From contig NZ_CP115670.1 of NCBI RefSeq assembly GCF_027886475.1, positions 2,232,001 through 2,296,000 of the forward strand: 64,000 nucleotides of DNA. The letters are read 5' to 3'. Position numbers and translations under genes: made by a program. Numbering within the stretch: position 1 is the stretch's first letter; each line of letters starts with the position of its first letter. This DNA comes from Corynebacterium sp. SCR221107 (GTDB lineage Bacteria; Actinomycetota; Actinomycetes; Mycobacteriales; Mycobacteriaceae). Positions 33,495 to 42,645 of the stretch are shown here, piece by piece. The notes below the pieces were generated by a model. That model did not search any database and had not been told where the DNA came from. It saw only the letters and a list, made by a program, of their open reading frames with translations.

Positions 33495-34229
33495 ATGACC
33501 GATCCCCACTTCCACCCCGAAACCGTCGAAGATTTCCGCGCAGCACACCAGCAGGTGCTCGAGCGCATGAGCGATGCCGCGCGACGCGCCGGGCGCGACC
33601 CCCAGGACGTGCGGCTGATCGCGGTGAGCAAAACCAATCCCATCGAAAGGGTGCGGCTTGCGGTGCAGGCCGGGATGACGCTCCTCGGCGAGAACCGCCC
33701 CCAGGAACTGGCAGAGAAGGCCGAGGCCATCCCCGGCGTTACCTGGGCTGCGATCGGGCATCTGCAACGCAATAAGGCCCGCGAGGTAGCTCGCTACGCA
33801 CACGAATTCCACGCGCTGGACTCGCTGCGGCTTGCCGAAGCGCTCCAGCACCGCCTCGAGCTCGAAGATCGCACCTTGGACGTATTTATCCAGGTCAATA
33901 CCTCCCACGAGGAGCAGAAGTCGGGCTTTTCGGCAGACGAAGTCGAGCCCTTCCTCCCCCAGCTTGCCTCGTTGGATCGGCTGCACCTGCGCGGGCTGAT
34001 GACCATGGCGGCCTTCGATGCGCCGGAGGTAGTAGTCCGCGGCAGCTTCGCACAACTGCGTGAGCTACGTGATCGCCTCCGAGAGGTGCTTCCCGACGGG
34101 ATGAGCTGCGAGGAATTGTCGATGGGTATGTCGGGCGACTTCGAATGGGCGATCGCCGAGGGCTCGACGAGCGTGCGGGTGGGTACCGCACTCTTCGGCC
34201 ACCGCGCCAATTCCGCCTATCTCAAGTAA
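33495..34229 (+). CDS. PLP homeostasis protein YggS/PLPBP
   Basis: A 244-residue alanine-racemase-fold protein that binds pyridoxal phosphate and helps keep its free level and amino-acid pools in balance; it has no known catalytic activity. LIAVSKTNPIERV near residue 40 contains the PLP lysine, ENRPQELAEKA near 63 and GHLQRNKAR near 85 are family motifs, and ELSMGMSGDFEWAIAEGSTSVRVGTALFG near 205 binds the phosphate. The ATG at 33495 is preferred over longer openings because of its -10 box. It is followed 5 bp later by the AEC permease. Confidence 0.93.
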   Translation: MTDPHFHPETVEDFRAAHQQVLERMSDAARRAGRDPQDVRLIAVSKTNPIERVRLAVQAGMTLLGENRPQELAEKAEAIPGVTWAAIGHLQRNKAREVARYAHEFHALDSLRLAEALQHRLELEDRTLDVFIQVNTSHEEQKSGFSADEVEPFLPQLASLDRLHLRGLMTMAAFDAPEVVVRGSFAQLRELRDRLREVLPDGMSCEELSMGMSGDFEWAIAEGSTSVRVGTALFGHRANSAYLK

Positions 34230-34234
34230 GCACG

Positions 34235-35185
34235 ATGCGCGGAATTCTCATCGGCTTTGCCATCATCTTCTTCGTCATTGCGGCGGGCTACATCTTGGCG
34301 CGAAAGAAGATCATCGGGGGCGACGAGCAGCGCCTGGTGCTCAACCGAGTGGCTTTCTTCGCCGCCACCCCGGCGCTGATGGTCACGGTGGTCGGCTCCT
34401 CGCACCCGGATGAACTTTTCTCCCCGGTCATCGCCGTGGAAACACTCGCGGCGCTGATCACCGCGGGACTTTTCGCCGTCTTGTACCTCTGGTTTGCACC
34501 AAACGATGCCGCGCGCGACCGGGGCACGGTCACCATGGGAGCCACGGCAGCAGGCTACGTCAACTCCAACAACATCGGTTTGCCCGTGGGCATGTACGTC
34601 TTGTCCAATGCCGCCTACGTAGCGCCCCTTCTCGTGGTGCAGATGGTGCTGCTTACCCCGCTGATCTTAGCGTTGATCACCCCGCGCAAGGCTGAGGGAT
34701 CCCGAACGAGGCAGGTGCTCGGCGCGATCAAGGGTGGGCTCTTGAGCCCCATCGTCATCGGCGCGGCCGCGGGCTTGGTATTGTCCCTGACCAGAACCTA
34801 CGAACAGGTTCCAGAGATCATCGTGGAGCCGCTGACGCTATTGGGCGGGGCTAGTATCCCCATGATCCTCATCAGCTTCGGCGCAAGCCTGCACGGCACC
34901 TCGGTGCTCCAGCAAAAGCAATACCGGCTGGGGACTGTGCTTGCCACCGGCTTGAAGGTGGTAGGCATGCCACTTGTGGCGTTCGCGTGCGCGTGGGTTG
35001 CCGGTTTGCGTGCCGACGACCTCTATGCCGCAGTCATCCTCGCGGCCCTGCCCACCGCGCAGAATGCCTACAATTACGCCGCCACCTACCGCCGCGGCGA
35101 GATCATCTCCCGCGACACCATCATGTTGTCCACCTTCCTGGCACTGCCGGCGATGCTGCTCATCGCCTTGGTATTCGGGCGTTAG
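34235..35185 (+). CDS. AEC-family permease, second copy
   Basis: An integral membrane protein of 316 residues with about ten spans, of the same family as the gene at 22574. VAFFAATPALMVTVV near residue 40 and AALPTAQNAYNYAATYRRGE near 275 correspond to the AEC repeat ends. Start ATG at 34235 (MRGILIGFAIIFFVIAAGYI) lies 5 bp after the yggS stop, so co-transcription is likely. The transported anion is unknown. Confidence 0.85.
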   Translation: MRGILIGFAIIFFVIAAGYILARKKIIGGDEQRLVLNRVAFFAATPALMVTVVGSSHPDELFSPVIAVETLAALITAGLFAVLYLWFAPNDAARDRGTVTMGATAAGYVNSNNIGLPVGMYVLSNAAYVAPLLVVQMVLLTPLILALITPRKAEGSRTRQVLGAIKGGLLSPIVIGAAAGLVLSLTRTYEQVPEIIVEPLTLLGGASIPMILISFGASLHGTSVLQQKQYRLGTVLATGLKVVGMPLVAFACAWVAGLRADDLYAAVILAALPTAQNAYNYAATYRRGEIISRDTIMLSTFLALPAMLLIALVFGR

Positions 35186-35242
35186 CCCCGTGTGGGGTCA
35201 GTGCTATGTCCGATGTACTCACGCCTCGGCAGCAATTTTCGG

Positions 35243-35248
35243 TAGCTT
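35243..35248 (+). promoter_or_regulatory. -10 box TAGCTT for the FGGY kinase (leaderless)
   Basis: TAGCTT ends seven bases before the ATG at 35256; no ribosome site is present. Confidence 0.5.
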
Positions 35249-35255
35249 CGAAGAC

Positions 35256-36665
35256 ATGACCCTCCCCATCCTCACGTTGGACCTTGGCACCTCCGGCGCC
35301 AAGGGGGCGCTGGTGAGCGTGGATGGCACCGTTTCCGCCACCAGCTTCCACGCCTACCCCACCACCAGCCTGCCCGGCGGTGGCTCCGAGCAAGATCCGC
35401 AGGCGTGGATCGACCAAACCCGCGAGACGATTCTCGATCTCTTGCCAGCCAGTGGCGTGGCGGCGATCGTATTGACCGGGCAGATGCAAGATCTCATCTG
35501 CATCGACGCCCGCGGCCAGGCCATCGGCTTTGCCGTCCTGTATAACGACACCCGCGCTACCGAACAGGCGGCAGCCCTGCACGAGACGCTTCCGGAATGG
35601 AATGCCATCACCGGCAACGAGCAATCGGCGACCTCGCTGCCAGCCCTGTGGGCGCGGGCCATCGGCGAGGATGCCACCTTGGCCGCGAAGACCCACCACC
35701 TGTTGTTCTCCCCGGCCTCCTACGTGGTCGCCCAGCTCGGTTTGGGCTACTTCTGCGACGAGACCACCGCCTCGACCACCGGCCTGCTGGATTTGTCCTC
35801 GCGCACGTGGAGCCAGCGCATCTGCGAGGCCGCAAAGATCAGCGTGGCGGCACTGCCCACGATCAGCTCGGGCATGGTGGGATTCGCACCGGCCAACAAC
35901 CACCTGGGCATTCCCGCGGACACCCCCATCGTCCTAGCCCCCGGCGATGCCGCCTGCGCTACCGCAGGCCTCGTGGGGCTCAAGGTTGGAGAAGACTATG
36001 TCTCCTTTGGCACTTCCGGGTGGCATGCGCAGGTGGTCAAGGAGCAACAGGATCCCGGTGCCACCCATCAGCTCGCACTGCCGGGGCACGGCTTCTTGCG
36101 CATCGCGGCGATCCTCAGCGTTGGCGGCACCGCCGATTGGGCCCGCCAGCGATTCCTGCCGGGCGTGACGACGTCGGCAAGCGATGCCATGTTGATGCGC
36201 GCCGTGCGCCAGCCAACGGGCATCATTTCACTGCCCAGCCTGCGCGGCGAGCGCTTCCCGGTGCGCAACGATCTCCTCGGCGCCGCGCTCATAGACATCC
36301 CCGCCGACGCGGATAACCTGCGCCTTTATGCCGCCGTCCTGGAGGGGGTGTGCTTTGGCTTCGCGCATGACATTTCCGGGACCGGCCCGCTGCCCGCCAC
36401 CGGTGGCGGTTCCCGCTCGCTTCCCTGGATGCGCATGCTTGCCGACGTCACCGGCCGCACCATTCGCGTGACCCCCAGCAACGACGCGGCGCTGCGGGGT
36501 GCGGCCATCTTCGCCGCCGAGGTCCTCGACCTAGGCACGATCAAACCGCTCTCAAGCCACGCGATCGTCGATATCGAACCCGACCCACAGGCGCATGCGG
36601 CCTATCAACCATTGCGGGTGCGCCAGCGCATGCTCTATGACGCCCTGAGCCAGCTGCCACGATAA
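35256..36665 (+). CDS. FGGY-family carbohydrate kinase (xylulokinase-like)
   Basis: A sugar kinase of 469 residues from the FGGY family. LDLGTSGAKGALV at residues 7-19 is the N-terminal phosphate loop, LTGQMQDLICID near 72 the substrate region, YVSFGTSGWHAQV near 250 the second phosphate loop and ATGGGSRSLPWMRMLADVTG near 380 the adenosine site. The pattern is closest to D-xylulose kinase, but no xylose isomerase or transporter lies nearby, so the substrate is open. Two CGTCGGCAAGC copies in opposite orientation lie 264 bp apart in the gene. Confidence 0.85.
   Translation: MTLPILTLDLGTSGAKGALVSVDGTVSATSFHAYPTTSLPGGGSEQDPQAWIDQTRETILDLLPASGVAAIVLTGQMQDLICIDARGQAIGFAVLYNDTRATEQAAALHETLPEWNAITGNEQSATSLPALWARAIGEDATLAAKTHHLLFSPASYVVAQLGLGYFCDETTASTTGLLDLSSRTWSQRICEAAKISVAALPTISSGMVGFAPANNHLGIPADTPIVLAPGDAACATAGLVGLKVGEDYVSFGTSGWHAQVVKEQQDPGATHQLALPGHGFLRIAAILSVGGTADWARQRFLPGVTTSASDAMLMRAVRQPTGIISLPSLRGERFPVRNDLLGAALIDIPADADNLRLYAAVLEGVCFGFAHDISGTGPLPATGGGSRSLPWMRMLADVTGRTIRVTPSNDAALRGAAIFAAEVLDLGTIKPLSSHAIVDIEPDPQAHAAYQPLRVRQRMLYDALSQLPR
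36172..36182 (+). repeat. CGTCGGCAAGC motif, copy 12
   Basis: Exact copy in the FGGY kinase, codons TCG GCA AGC (Ser-Ala-Ser). Confidence 0.85.
36437..36447 (-). repeat. CGTCGGCAAGC motif, copy 13
   Basis: Exact copy in the same kinase gene in the other orientation, codons CTT GCC GAC (Leu-Ala-Asp). Confidence 0.85.
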
Positions 36666-36733
36666 GCCAGATGTGGCAAAGTTAAGAAATTCATGAGACA
36701 CTAGGGCGGAAACTTCTACGAAAGGAACCCGCC

Positions 36734-36901
36734 ATGGGCATTATGGACAAGGCCAAGGAGCTGTTGAACTCCGAGGAGACCACCGACATGATCCTCGACA
36801 AGGCCGAGGAGCTGGCAAAGGCCAAGCTCGGCGAGGACAAGGCTGAGCAGATCGCACAGGCTCGCCAGGCCGCCGATGAGAAGCTCGGCAACGAATTATA
36901 A
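36734..36901 (+). CDS. MT0933-type small helical protein (putative antitoxin)
   Basis: A 55-residue highly charged helical protein, MGIMDKAKELLNSEETTDMI followed by LDKAEELAKAKLGEDKAEQI and AQARQAADEKLGNEL. It resembles the MT0933/Rv0909 antitoxin-like family of actinobacteria (short repeats of D-K-A and K-L-G). No toxin gene is beside it, so the antitoxin label is only by family. AAAGGA lies seven bases before the ATG, and a strong hairpin terminator follows, so it is a monocistronic gene. Confidence 0.75.
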   Translation: MGIMDKAKELLNSEETTDMILDKAEELAKAKLGEDKAEQIAQARQAADEKLGNEL

Positions 36902-36904
36902 ACG

Positions 36905-36941
36905 AAAGCGGGAAGGAATCCTCATGGATCCTTCCCGCTTT
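36905..36941. terminator. Strong bidirectional terminator behind the MT0933-type gene
   Basis: AAAGCGGGAAGGA-A-TCC pairs with GGATCCTTCCCGCTTT (16 bp with one bulged A), loop TCAT, followed by TTATT. AAAG on the left also suits the convergent gene at 36942. Confidence 0.85.
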
Positions 36942-37292
36942 TTATTCCATCACCAGGCTGGTCAGCCAGGCCACGTGTCCGTACTCTGGATCCGCCACTA
37001 GGTTCTCAAGGTAGGCGCACACCTTTCGCTCCGCCAGGGTCAGCTCCTCGAAGGAGCCCAGATCGAAGCCGATCTGGGTTGCGACATGCTTGCCCAAGGT
37101 GAGGGTCGGGTTTTCGAAACGCCACGCCATCTTCAGCTCATCGACGATGTAGCCCTCGCTGGCGCTCAGCGTCGCCGGGCCACTGAGTCCGAGCACCCCG
37201 GCAAGCTCGCGGGATAGCCCCGAGATCCGGCTGTGCGGCGCGAAGCAGTCGACGAGTAGTTGGTAGGACACAACGGTATTGTGAGTGCGCAT
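36942..37292 (-). CDS. Hypothetical protein
   Basis: A 116-residue soluble protein that I do not recognise (MRTHNTVVSYQLLVDCFAPH at the start). It has mixed helix and strand character with no signal peptide or membrane span. The ATG at 37292 is taken because AAAGGAG lies six bases upstream, rather than the longer opening at 37325. It lies between a terminator and lepA, on the same strand as lepA but 120 bp downstream of it. Confidence 0.65.
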   Translation of the reverse strand: MRTHNTVVSYQLLVDCFAPHSRISGLSRELAGVLGLSGPATLSASEGYIVDELKMAWRFENPTLTLGKHVATQIGFDLGSFEELTLAERKVCAYLENLVADPEYGHVAWLTSLVME

Positions 37293-37412
37293 CTTTTGCT
37301 CCTTTGCGTGAGAACTGTTCGCCACGTTGGAAGCAAGGATACCCCTCCAATGCCTATAGGTCGATAGTTATTTGGCCTGTGGGGGAAATTTCTCACCCAA
37401 AAAGGCCCGCGA

Positions 37413-39260
37413 CTACTTCTCGTCGGTCGACAACGCCGCCACAAACGCCTCCTGCGGCACGGACACCGAGCCCAAGGACTTCATGCGCTTCTTGCCTTCC
37501 TTCTGCTTCTCCAGCAGCTTGCGCTTACGCGAAATATCGCCGCCGTAGCACTTCGCGAGCACGTCCTTGCGCATAGCGCGAATGTTCTCGCGGGCAATCA
37601 CCTTCGAGCCAATCGCCGCCTGGATCGGCACCTCGAACTGCTGGCGAGGGATGAGCTCTTTGAGCTTCTTGGTCATCTTGTTGCCATACCAGTTCGCCGA
37701 GTCGCGGTGGACGATCGCCGAGAAGGCATCCACCGGCTCGCCATTGAGCAGGATATCCACCTTGACCAGGTTCGCCTCCTGCTCTCCGGCCTCCTCGTAG
37801 TTCAGGGAGGCATAACCCTTGGTGCGGGACTTGAGCTGGTCGAAGAAGTCAAAGATGATTTCGCCGAGTGGCATGGTGTAGCGCAGCTCCACGCGATCCT
37901 CGGACAGGTAGTCCATGCCGCCCATTTGTCCGCGCTTGGACTGGCACAGCTCCATCGTGGTGCCCACGAACTCGCTGGGAACAATGATAGTGGTCTTGAC
38001 AACCGGCTCCCAGACCTCGCGCAGCTTGCCACCCGGCCAGTCGGATGGATTGTGAACCTGGTGCTCGCTGCCGTCTTCTGCCACCACTCGATAGTTGACC
38101 GAGGGGGCGGTGGAGATCAGGTCGAGGTCAAACTCGCGCTCGAGGCGGTCGCGGGTGATCTCCATGTGCAGTAGGCCGAGGAAGCCGCAGCGGAAGCCGA
38201 AGCCCAAGGCCACGGAAGTCTCCGGCTCATACGTCAAGGAGGCGTCGTTGAGCTGAAGCTTTTCCAAGGCGTCGCGCAGGTCGGGGAAGTCCGCCTGGGA
38301 AATCGGGAACAGGCCCGAATACACCATCGGCTTGGGCTCCTCATAACCCTTCAGCGGCTCCTCGGCGCCGTTGTGGGCCCAGGTGACTGTGTCGCCGACC
38401 TTGGACTGGCGCACGTCCTTCACACCGGTGATCAGGTAGCCCACCTCGCCGGGGCCGAGCCCCTCACACTTCTTCGGAGTCGGCGAGACAATACCAATCT
38501 CGAGCAGCTCATGGATGGCGCCGGTGGACATCATCTTGATCTTCTGGCGCGGGGTGAGCTTGCCATCGATCATGCGGATGTAGGTCACCACGCCCCGGTA
38601 GGTGTCGTAGACGGAGTCAAAGATCATCGCGCGCGCCGGTGCGTCGATGTCATACTCGGTGGTAGGCGGCGGCACCAGCTCGGCGACCTTGTCGAGCAAC
38701 GCGGCCACACCCTCGCCGGTCTTGCCGGACACGCGCAGCACGTCTTCCGGCTCGCAGCCGATGATGTTTGCGATCTCGAGCGAGTACTTCTCCGGATCGG
38801 CGGCAGGCAGGTCGATCTTGTTGAGCACCGGGATGATCTCGAGATCGTTTTCCATTGCCAAATAGAGGTTGGCGAGGGTTTGTGCTTCGATGCCTTGGGC
38901 GGCGTCGACAAGCAAAATAGCACCCTCGCAGGCCTCGAGCGCGCGGGAGACCTCGTAGGTGAAGTCGACGTGACCGGGGGTGTCGATCATCTGCATGACG
39001 ATCTCCTCCCCTGCGAAAGGACCGGAGCTAGGCACCCACGGCAGGCGCACGTTCTGAGCCTTGATGGTGATACCGCGCTCGCGCTCAATGTCCATGTTGT
39101 CCAAGTACTGATCGCGCATGTCGCGTTCATCGACGACCTTGGACAGCTGCAGGATGCGATCCGCCAGGGTGGACTTGCCGTGGTCGATGTGTGCAATGAT
39201 GCAGAAGTTACGGATTTGGGAGGTATCCGTAAAGGTCTTTTCCGCGAAGTTCTTGGCCAT
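37413..39260 (-). CDS. lepA: Elongation factor 4 (LepA)
   Basis: A ribosome-associated GTPase that back-translocates or remodels stalled ribosomes. It has 615 residues, the normal length. The GTPase motifs are G1 [14 protein letters not shown] near residue 25, G3 DTPGHVDF near 94 and G4 NKID near 148. Domains II-V and the LepA-specific C-terminal domain with [38 protein letters not shown] near the end are intact. AAGGG lies seven bases before the ATG. Confidence 0.97.
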   Translation of the reverse strand: MAKNFAEKTFTDTSQIRNFCIIAHIDHGKSTLADRILQLSKVVDERDMRDQYLDNMDIERERGITIKAQNVRLPWVPSSGPFAGEEIVMQMIDTPGHVDFTYEVSRALEACEGAILLVDAAQGIEAQTLANLYLAMENDLEIIPVLNKIDLPAADPEKYSLEIANIIGCEPEDVLRVSGKTGEGVAALLDKVAELVPPPTTEYDIDAPARAMIFDSVYDTYRGVVTYIRMIDGKLTPRQKIKMMSTGAIHELLEIGIVSPTPKKCEGLGPGEVGYLITGVKDVRQSKVGDTVTWAHNGAEEPLKGYEEPKPMVYSGLFPISQADFPDLRDALEKLQLNDASLTYEPETSVALGFGFRCGFLGLLHMEITRDRLEREFDLDLISTAPSVNYRVVAEDGSEHQVHNPSDWPGGKLREVWEPVVKTTIIVPSEFVGTTMELCQSKRGQMGGMDYLSEDRVELRYTMPLGEIIFDFFDQLKSRTKGYASLNYEEAGEQEANLVKVDILLNGEPVDAFSAIVHRDSANWYGNKMTKKLKELIPRQQFEVPIQAAIGSKVIARENIRAMRKDVLAKCYGGDISRKRKLLEKQKEGKKRMKSLGSVSVPQEAFVAALSTDEK

Positions 39261-39406
39261 ATGGGTCCCTTATACACCTTTCTATAAGTGTGTCTCACAC
39301 TACCGCATCCATGCCCAAAAGTAGATATCGTGCAGGGGGTTTGATTGCGAAGCCAAAGGTGTAACATCGCGTGGTAACAAAGCTAGATTTGTTCGGGATA
39401 GATTCG

Positions 39407-39429
39407 TTAGAATGTCTAAGAAATTCTAA
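39407..39429. promoter_or_regulatory. Inverted repeat upstream of the PemK-like gene
   Basis: TTAGAAT and ATTCTAA are perfect 7-bp inverted arms nine bases apart, about 78 bases before the PemK-like start. TAGAAT in the left arm can serve as a -10 box. The arrangement suits an autoregulatory operator; the binding protein is not known. Confidence 0.4.
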
Positions 39430-39506
39430 GAATACGGTGGAAGCCCCTTCCGCCGGCGTTCTCGACTTATTCCTGAAAGATTTCTTTCCAAAGGTGCGTT
39501 TTCGAC

Positions 39507-40088
39507 ATGGGCAGCAACGATACGACCAAGAAGGCCCTGCTGGGCCTTGGCAAGCTGGCCCTGGTAGCCAAGCTTGGCAAGACGCGTAAGAAAAAGCACC
39601 AAAGTCCGCTCGACGATGGCCTCGCCCATCTCAATGACCGGCTGGGGCTGTATGAGAGCACCCACCACCGCACATTGCGGCAGGATTCTCCCGCCTGCGA
39701 GGTGGCCGCAGCCGTTGATTGCGCCCGCAATATCTTCTACGCCCCGGACATGGACGGCCAAGTCGACCCCGGCGAGGTGGTGTGGTTCTGGGCCCCCACC
39801 TCGGACGTCGACCCCTCCCCACTCGAGCGCGCCCTCGTGGTCATCGGCCGCCACGGCCCCGACATCCTCGGCCTTTTGACCTCCCCTAACCCGATCCACC
39901 AGCGCGAAGACTCCTGGCTCGATATCGGCGCGGGCCCCTGGGACGAGACCGGGCGCCAATCGTGGGTGCGACTGGACAAGGTGGTCAAGCTGCCCGAGAC
40001 CTCCATCCGCCGCCAGGGTGCGGTGATCCCTCAGTCCCGTTTCGAGCGCATCGCCAATCGTCTTCGGGCCGACTACGGCTGGGCTTAG
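39507..40088 (+). CDS. PemK/MazF-like protein, solo (no adjacent antitoxin)
   Basis: A 193-residue protein with a basic N-terminal extension of about 50 residues (GKTRKKKH near residue 28) and a C-terminal domain resembling PemK/MazF toxins of actinobacteria: PGEVVWFWAP near 88, ALVVIGRHGPDILGLLTS near 110, SWVRLDKVVKLPE near 155 and the conserved end IANRLRADYGW. MazF relatives are sequence-specific endoribonucleases. The long N-terminus and lack of an antitoxin partner suggest a domesticated role; it sits between lepA and rpsT. The ATG has AAAGG twelve bases upstream, rather far. Confidence 0.7.
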   Translation: MGSNDTTKKALLGLGKLALVAKLGKTRKKKHQSPLDDGLAHLNDRLGLYESTHHRTLRQDSPACEVAAAVDCARNIFYAPDMDGQVDPGEVVWFWAPTSDVDPSPLERALVVIGRHGPDILGLLTSPNPIHQREDSWLDIGAGPWDETGRQSWVRLDKVVKLPETSIRRQGAVIPQSRFERIANRLRADYGWA

Positions 40089-40124
40089 CTCACCGCATTT
40101 TTGGTTTTGAGCGCGGGCAAATGC

Positions 40125-40130
40125 TAGGCT
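40125..40130 (+). promoter_or_regulatory. Extended -10 box TGCTAGGCT for rpsT
   Basis: TGC followed by TAGGCT, identical to the box of the esterase gene, with TTGGTT 18 bases upstream as a possible -35. It gives rpsT a 5' leader of about 165 bases. Confidence 0.5.
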
Positions 40131-40301
40131 TTTACCTCGTTGTCAATTCACGTTCATGGGCAGCGGGATTTCCTTTCATGCTCAACCGGCCAGGACCTTG
40201 GGGCAGGTTGGAGGAAATCGACAGGGCATGACTCCTCACAGATTGCGCCCTCGGACCCCTCGCAGCTTGTGGCAATAGTAGAAGAATAAGAGGCATTTGA
40301 C

Positions 40302-40565
40302 ATGGCAAACATCAAGTCCCAGAAGAAGCGCATCCTGACCAACGAGAAGGCTCGCCAGCGCAACCAGGCAGTCCGCTCCGCAGTCCGCACCGAGATCCGC
40401 AAGTTCCGCGCCGCCGTTGAGGCTGGCGACAAGGCTGCTGCTGAGGCTCAGCTCCGCGTTGCCTCCCGCGCACTGGATAAGTCCGTTTCCAAGGGCGTTT
40501 TCCACCGCAACAACGCTGCTAACAAGAAGTCCTCGATGGCTCAGGCTCTCAACAAGCTGGGCTAA
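40302..40565 (+). CDS. rpsT: 30S ribosomal protein S20
   Basis: An 87-residue basic helical ribosomal protein that binds 16S rRNA early in 30S assembly. The sequence [20 protein letters not shown] and the C-terminal [21 protein letters not shown] are typical of S20. The codon use is the strong-expression type (GCT, CGC, AAG). AAGAGG lies a few bases before the ATG. It has its own leader and terminator, as expected for an autoregulated r-protein gene. Confidence 0.97.
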   Translation: MANIKSQKKRILTNEKARQRNQAVRSAVRTEIRKFRAAVEAGDKAAAEAQLRVASRALDKSVSKGVFHRNNAANKKSSMAQALNKLG

Positions 40566-40576
40566 GGGCTTCGCAC

Positions 40577-40613
40577 AAAAAGGTGTCCACCATTGTCGGT
40601 GGGCACCTTTTTT
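40577..40613 (+). terminator. rpsT terminator
   Basis: AAAAAGGTGTCCACC and GGTGGGCACCTTTTTT form a stem with one G-T pair and loop ATTGTC, ending in a T6 tract. Confidence 0.9.
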
Positions 40614-40617
40614 GCGT

Positions 40618-41256
40618 TTAGGCCACCCCGCTAAAAATGAGCAGCGCCCCGGCGATTATGAAGAACACGCCGGCGGTGAGATCGATCCACTGCGAGATGG
40701 ACAAAAAGCGTCTGCGATTGGCCTCGGTGGAAATCGCCAGCGATAACACTCCGAAGCCAAGGATGTTGGAGGCTACCACTACCGCGATGACCGCGGCGGC
40801 CGTGCCGAAGCTAGGTGAGGCCGGAAGCAGTGGAGCCACGATCGCCGAGAAGTAGATGATCACCTTCGGGTTGGCCAGGTTGGTGGTCAGCCCGTTGCGG
40901 TAGCTCGACAGCCTGCTACCCAAGAACCGGGAGGGATCCACGTCGGCACCGGCTACCGGCTTGCCCCACTGGGCGCGGGCGGCCTGCAGCATGCGCACGC
41001 CCATGTAGATGATCCAGGCGCCGCCGAGGACCTGGATGAGCTCGAGCACCGCCGGGTAGGCCGTCAGCAAGGTGGCCGCCCCAGTGACGGTGAGGGTCAC
41101 CCAAAAAAGGATGCCGGTGGCAATCCCGAACACCGCCGCCAGCGCGTGCGCGCGCGATCGGGTAGCAAGGCGGGTGATGAGGAAGATATCGGGACCGGGG
41201 GTGGCCATGCCTGCGAGGTTGAGTCCGGCCAGTGACAATAGCGCACTAGCGCCCAC
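40618..41256 (-). CDS. LysE/RhtB-family amino-acid exporter
   Basis: A membrane exporter of 212 residues with about six spans. The family signature MATPGPDIFLITR begins at residue 17, and NGLTTNLANPKVIIYFSAIV near 120 is the second conserved block. Members export homoserine, threonine, leucine or lysine; the substrate is not evident. The GTG at 41256 is chosen because GGAGG lies six bases upstream and it gives the usual N-terminus. The start overlaps the 3' end of the ankyrin gene by 11 bp, so the two are coupled. Confidence 0.85.
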   Translation of the reverse strand: MGASALLSLAGLNLAGMATPGPDIFLITRLATRSRAHALAAVFGIATGILFWVTLTVTGAATLLTAYPAVLELIQVLGGAWIIYMGVRMLQAARAQWGKPVAGADVDPSRFLGSRLSSYRNGLTTNLANPKVIIYFSAIVAPLLPASPSFGTAAAVIAVVVASNILGFGVLSLAISTEANRRRFLSISQWIDLTAGVFFIIAGALLIFSGVA

Positions 41257-41665
41257 CGGCGGCCTCCAAGCGTTGCACGAGGTCATGCTGGCCGAACAGG
41301 CGGGCGGTGTCGATAGCCGAGGGGGTCCCTGCGGTGGGATCCGCGCCTGCGGCAAGCAACATGTCCACCACCGCATCCTCCTTCTTGAAGATCGCCCCCG
41401 CCAACGGGGACTGGCCGCGGTCGTTGAGACGGTTGACGTCGGCGCCGCGGGCGATGAGCGCCTCCAGCGCGCTGGTGTTGCCGGCGTAGGCGGCGAGCAT
41501 GAGGAAGGTATTGCCGTCATGGTTCATGAGATCGACGTTGATGCCCTGATCGATGTAGGCGCCCAAGGTGGCGCCATCGCCGCTTCGGGCAAGGTCGAAT
41601 AGCCTGGCGGCAAGTGCTGCTTCATCGTCGTCGAGTGGAGCCTTGGGAAACTCATTCGAAGTCAT
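41246..41665 (-). CDS. Ankyrin-repeat protein
   Basis: A 139-residue protein with about three ankyrin repeats: LMNHDGNTFLMLAAYAGNTSALEALIARGADVN, then LNDRGQSPLAGAIFKKEDAVVDMLLAAGADP, then a shorter third unit. Ankyrin repeats bind other proteins; the partner is unknown. A TAGAAT -10 box stands six bases before the ATG, so the message is likely leaderless. It is upstream of and overlapping the LysE-type exporter. Confidence 0.88.
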   Translation of the reverse strand: MTSNEFPKAPLDDDEAALAARLFDLARSGDGATLGAYIDQGINVDLMNHDGNTFLMLAAYAGNTSALEALIARGADVNRLNDRGQSPLAGAIFKKEDAVVDMLLAAGADPTAGTPSAIDTARLFGQHDLVQRLEAAGGR

Positions 41666-41671
41666 GGCGTC

Positions 41672-41677
41672 ATTCTA
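41672..41677 (-). promoter_or_regulatory. -10 box TAGAAT for the ankyrin gene (leaderless)
   Basis: TAGAAT ends six bases before the ATG at 41665 and overlaps the 3' end of holA. Confidence 0.55.
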
Positions 41678-42640
41678 ACCGGCAAGCAGTGCCACCCGCC
41701 GAACAGCGTCCTCGATGGCGAAACGATCGTCGTGGAAGGTCTGTCCCTTCACCGATGCGTCCAGCTCCGCCATGAGGATGACCGCCTTGCTGACGGCATC
41801 CCCGCTCCAGCGCCGTGCAATGCGGGCCGTCTTTTCCACCACGAAGGGGTGCATACCCAACTGCCGCGCCAACCCTTGAGCATCGATGCGCCCGCGGGTG
41901 GAGTACAGCCGTGCGATGGCGGAGACCTTCATGCTCAACGCCGCCGTGAGGGCGACCGGGGAGATACCAAGCTGCAGGGCGCGCCTCGTGGAGGCCACCG
42001 CCCGCTGGAGCTGCCCGGAACAGGCGAGATCGGCGATGTCGAAGCCGGAGACCTCCGCCACGCCGACGTAGTACTGGCGTACCGCCTCCACCGTGAGCTC
42101 CCCGCCGGTGTCGGCCACCAGCTGTGCCACTGCCGAGGCCAGCTCGCGCAGATCCGATCCCACGGACTCGAGCACGGCGTGGATCACGTCCGGGGTGGGG
42201 CGCACCCCGTGGCTTCGAAACTCGGCCAACAACCACTCCGGCCGATCCTTGGCGGGCATCTTCGGTACCTCCACCACCCGCGCCAGCTTCTTGAGCTTGG
42301 GAATAGCGCTTTTGGTTCGCCCGCCGCCGGAGTGGAGGATGATGAGGTACATGCCGGGGCCGGGATCCTTCGCCGCCGCCAGCACCGCCTCGAGCGGCTC
42401 CTTGCCGCAATCCTCAGTGTTGGTCAGCACGATGACCCGATCCTCGCCAAAAAGCGAAGGCGAAAGCAGCTCCACCAGCTCCGACTCCGTTACCTCCCCC
42501 GCTCTTAACGTGGTGATCATCACGTCCGCTCCCTGTGGGAGGCTATCGCGAATGGAGTCAATGATGCGCAGGCGGGCGCGCTCCGCGAGGAACTCCTCGG
42601 GGCCAAGGATGAGATGGGTGGCGGGGACGGTGGTGCTCAT
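41675..42640 (-). CDS. holA: DNA polymerase III delta subunit
   Basis: The clamp-loader subunit that opens the beta sliding clamp, 321 residues. The N-terminal AAA-like domain starts MSTTVPATHLILGPEEFLAE; LLSPSLFGEDRVIVL near residue 60 is the clamp-binding loop region, and the C-terminal helical collar (ALQLGISPVALTAALSMKVS, LGMHPFVVEKTARIAR) completes the match to HolA. The ATG at 42640 is chosen from homology; the open frame extends far upstream through comEC only in another phase. The gene lies directly downstream of comEC (5 bp), as in other actinobacteria. Confidence 0.93.
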   Translation of the reverse strand: MSTTVPATHLILGPEEFLAERARLRIIDSIRDSLPQGADVMITTLRAGEVTESELVELLSPSLFGEDRVIVLTNTEDCGKEPLEAVLAAAKDPGPGMYLIILHSGGGRTKSAIPKLKKLARVVEVPKMPAKDRPEWLLAEFRSHGVRPTPDVIHAVLESVGSDLRELASAVAQLVADTGGELTVEAVRQYYVGVAEVSGFDIADLACSGQLQRAVASTRRALQLGISPVALTAALSMKVSAIARLYSTRGRIDAQGLARQLGMHPFVVEKTARIARRWSGDAVSKAVILMAELDASVKGQTFHDDRFAIEDAVRRVALLAG

Positions 42641-42645
42641 GACTT

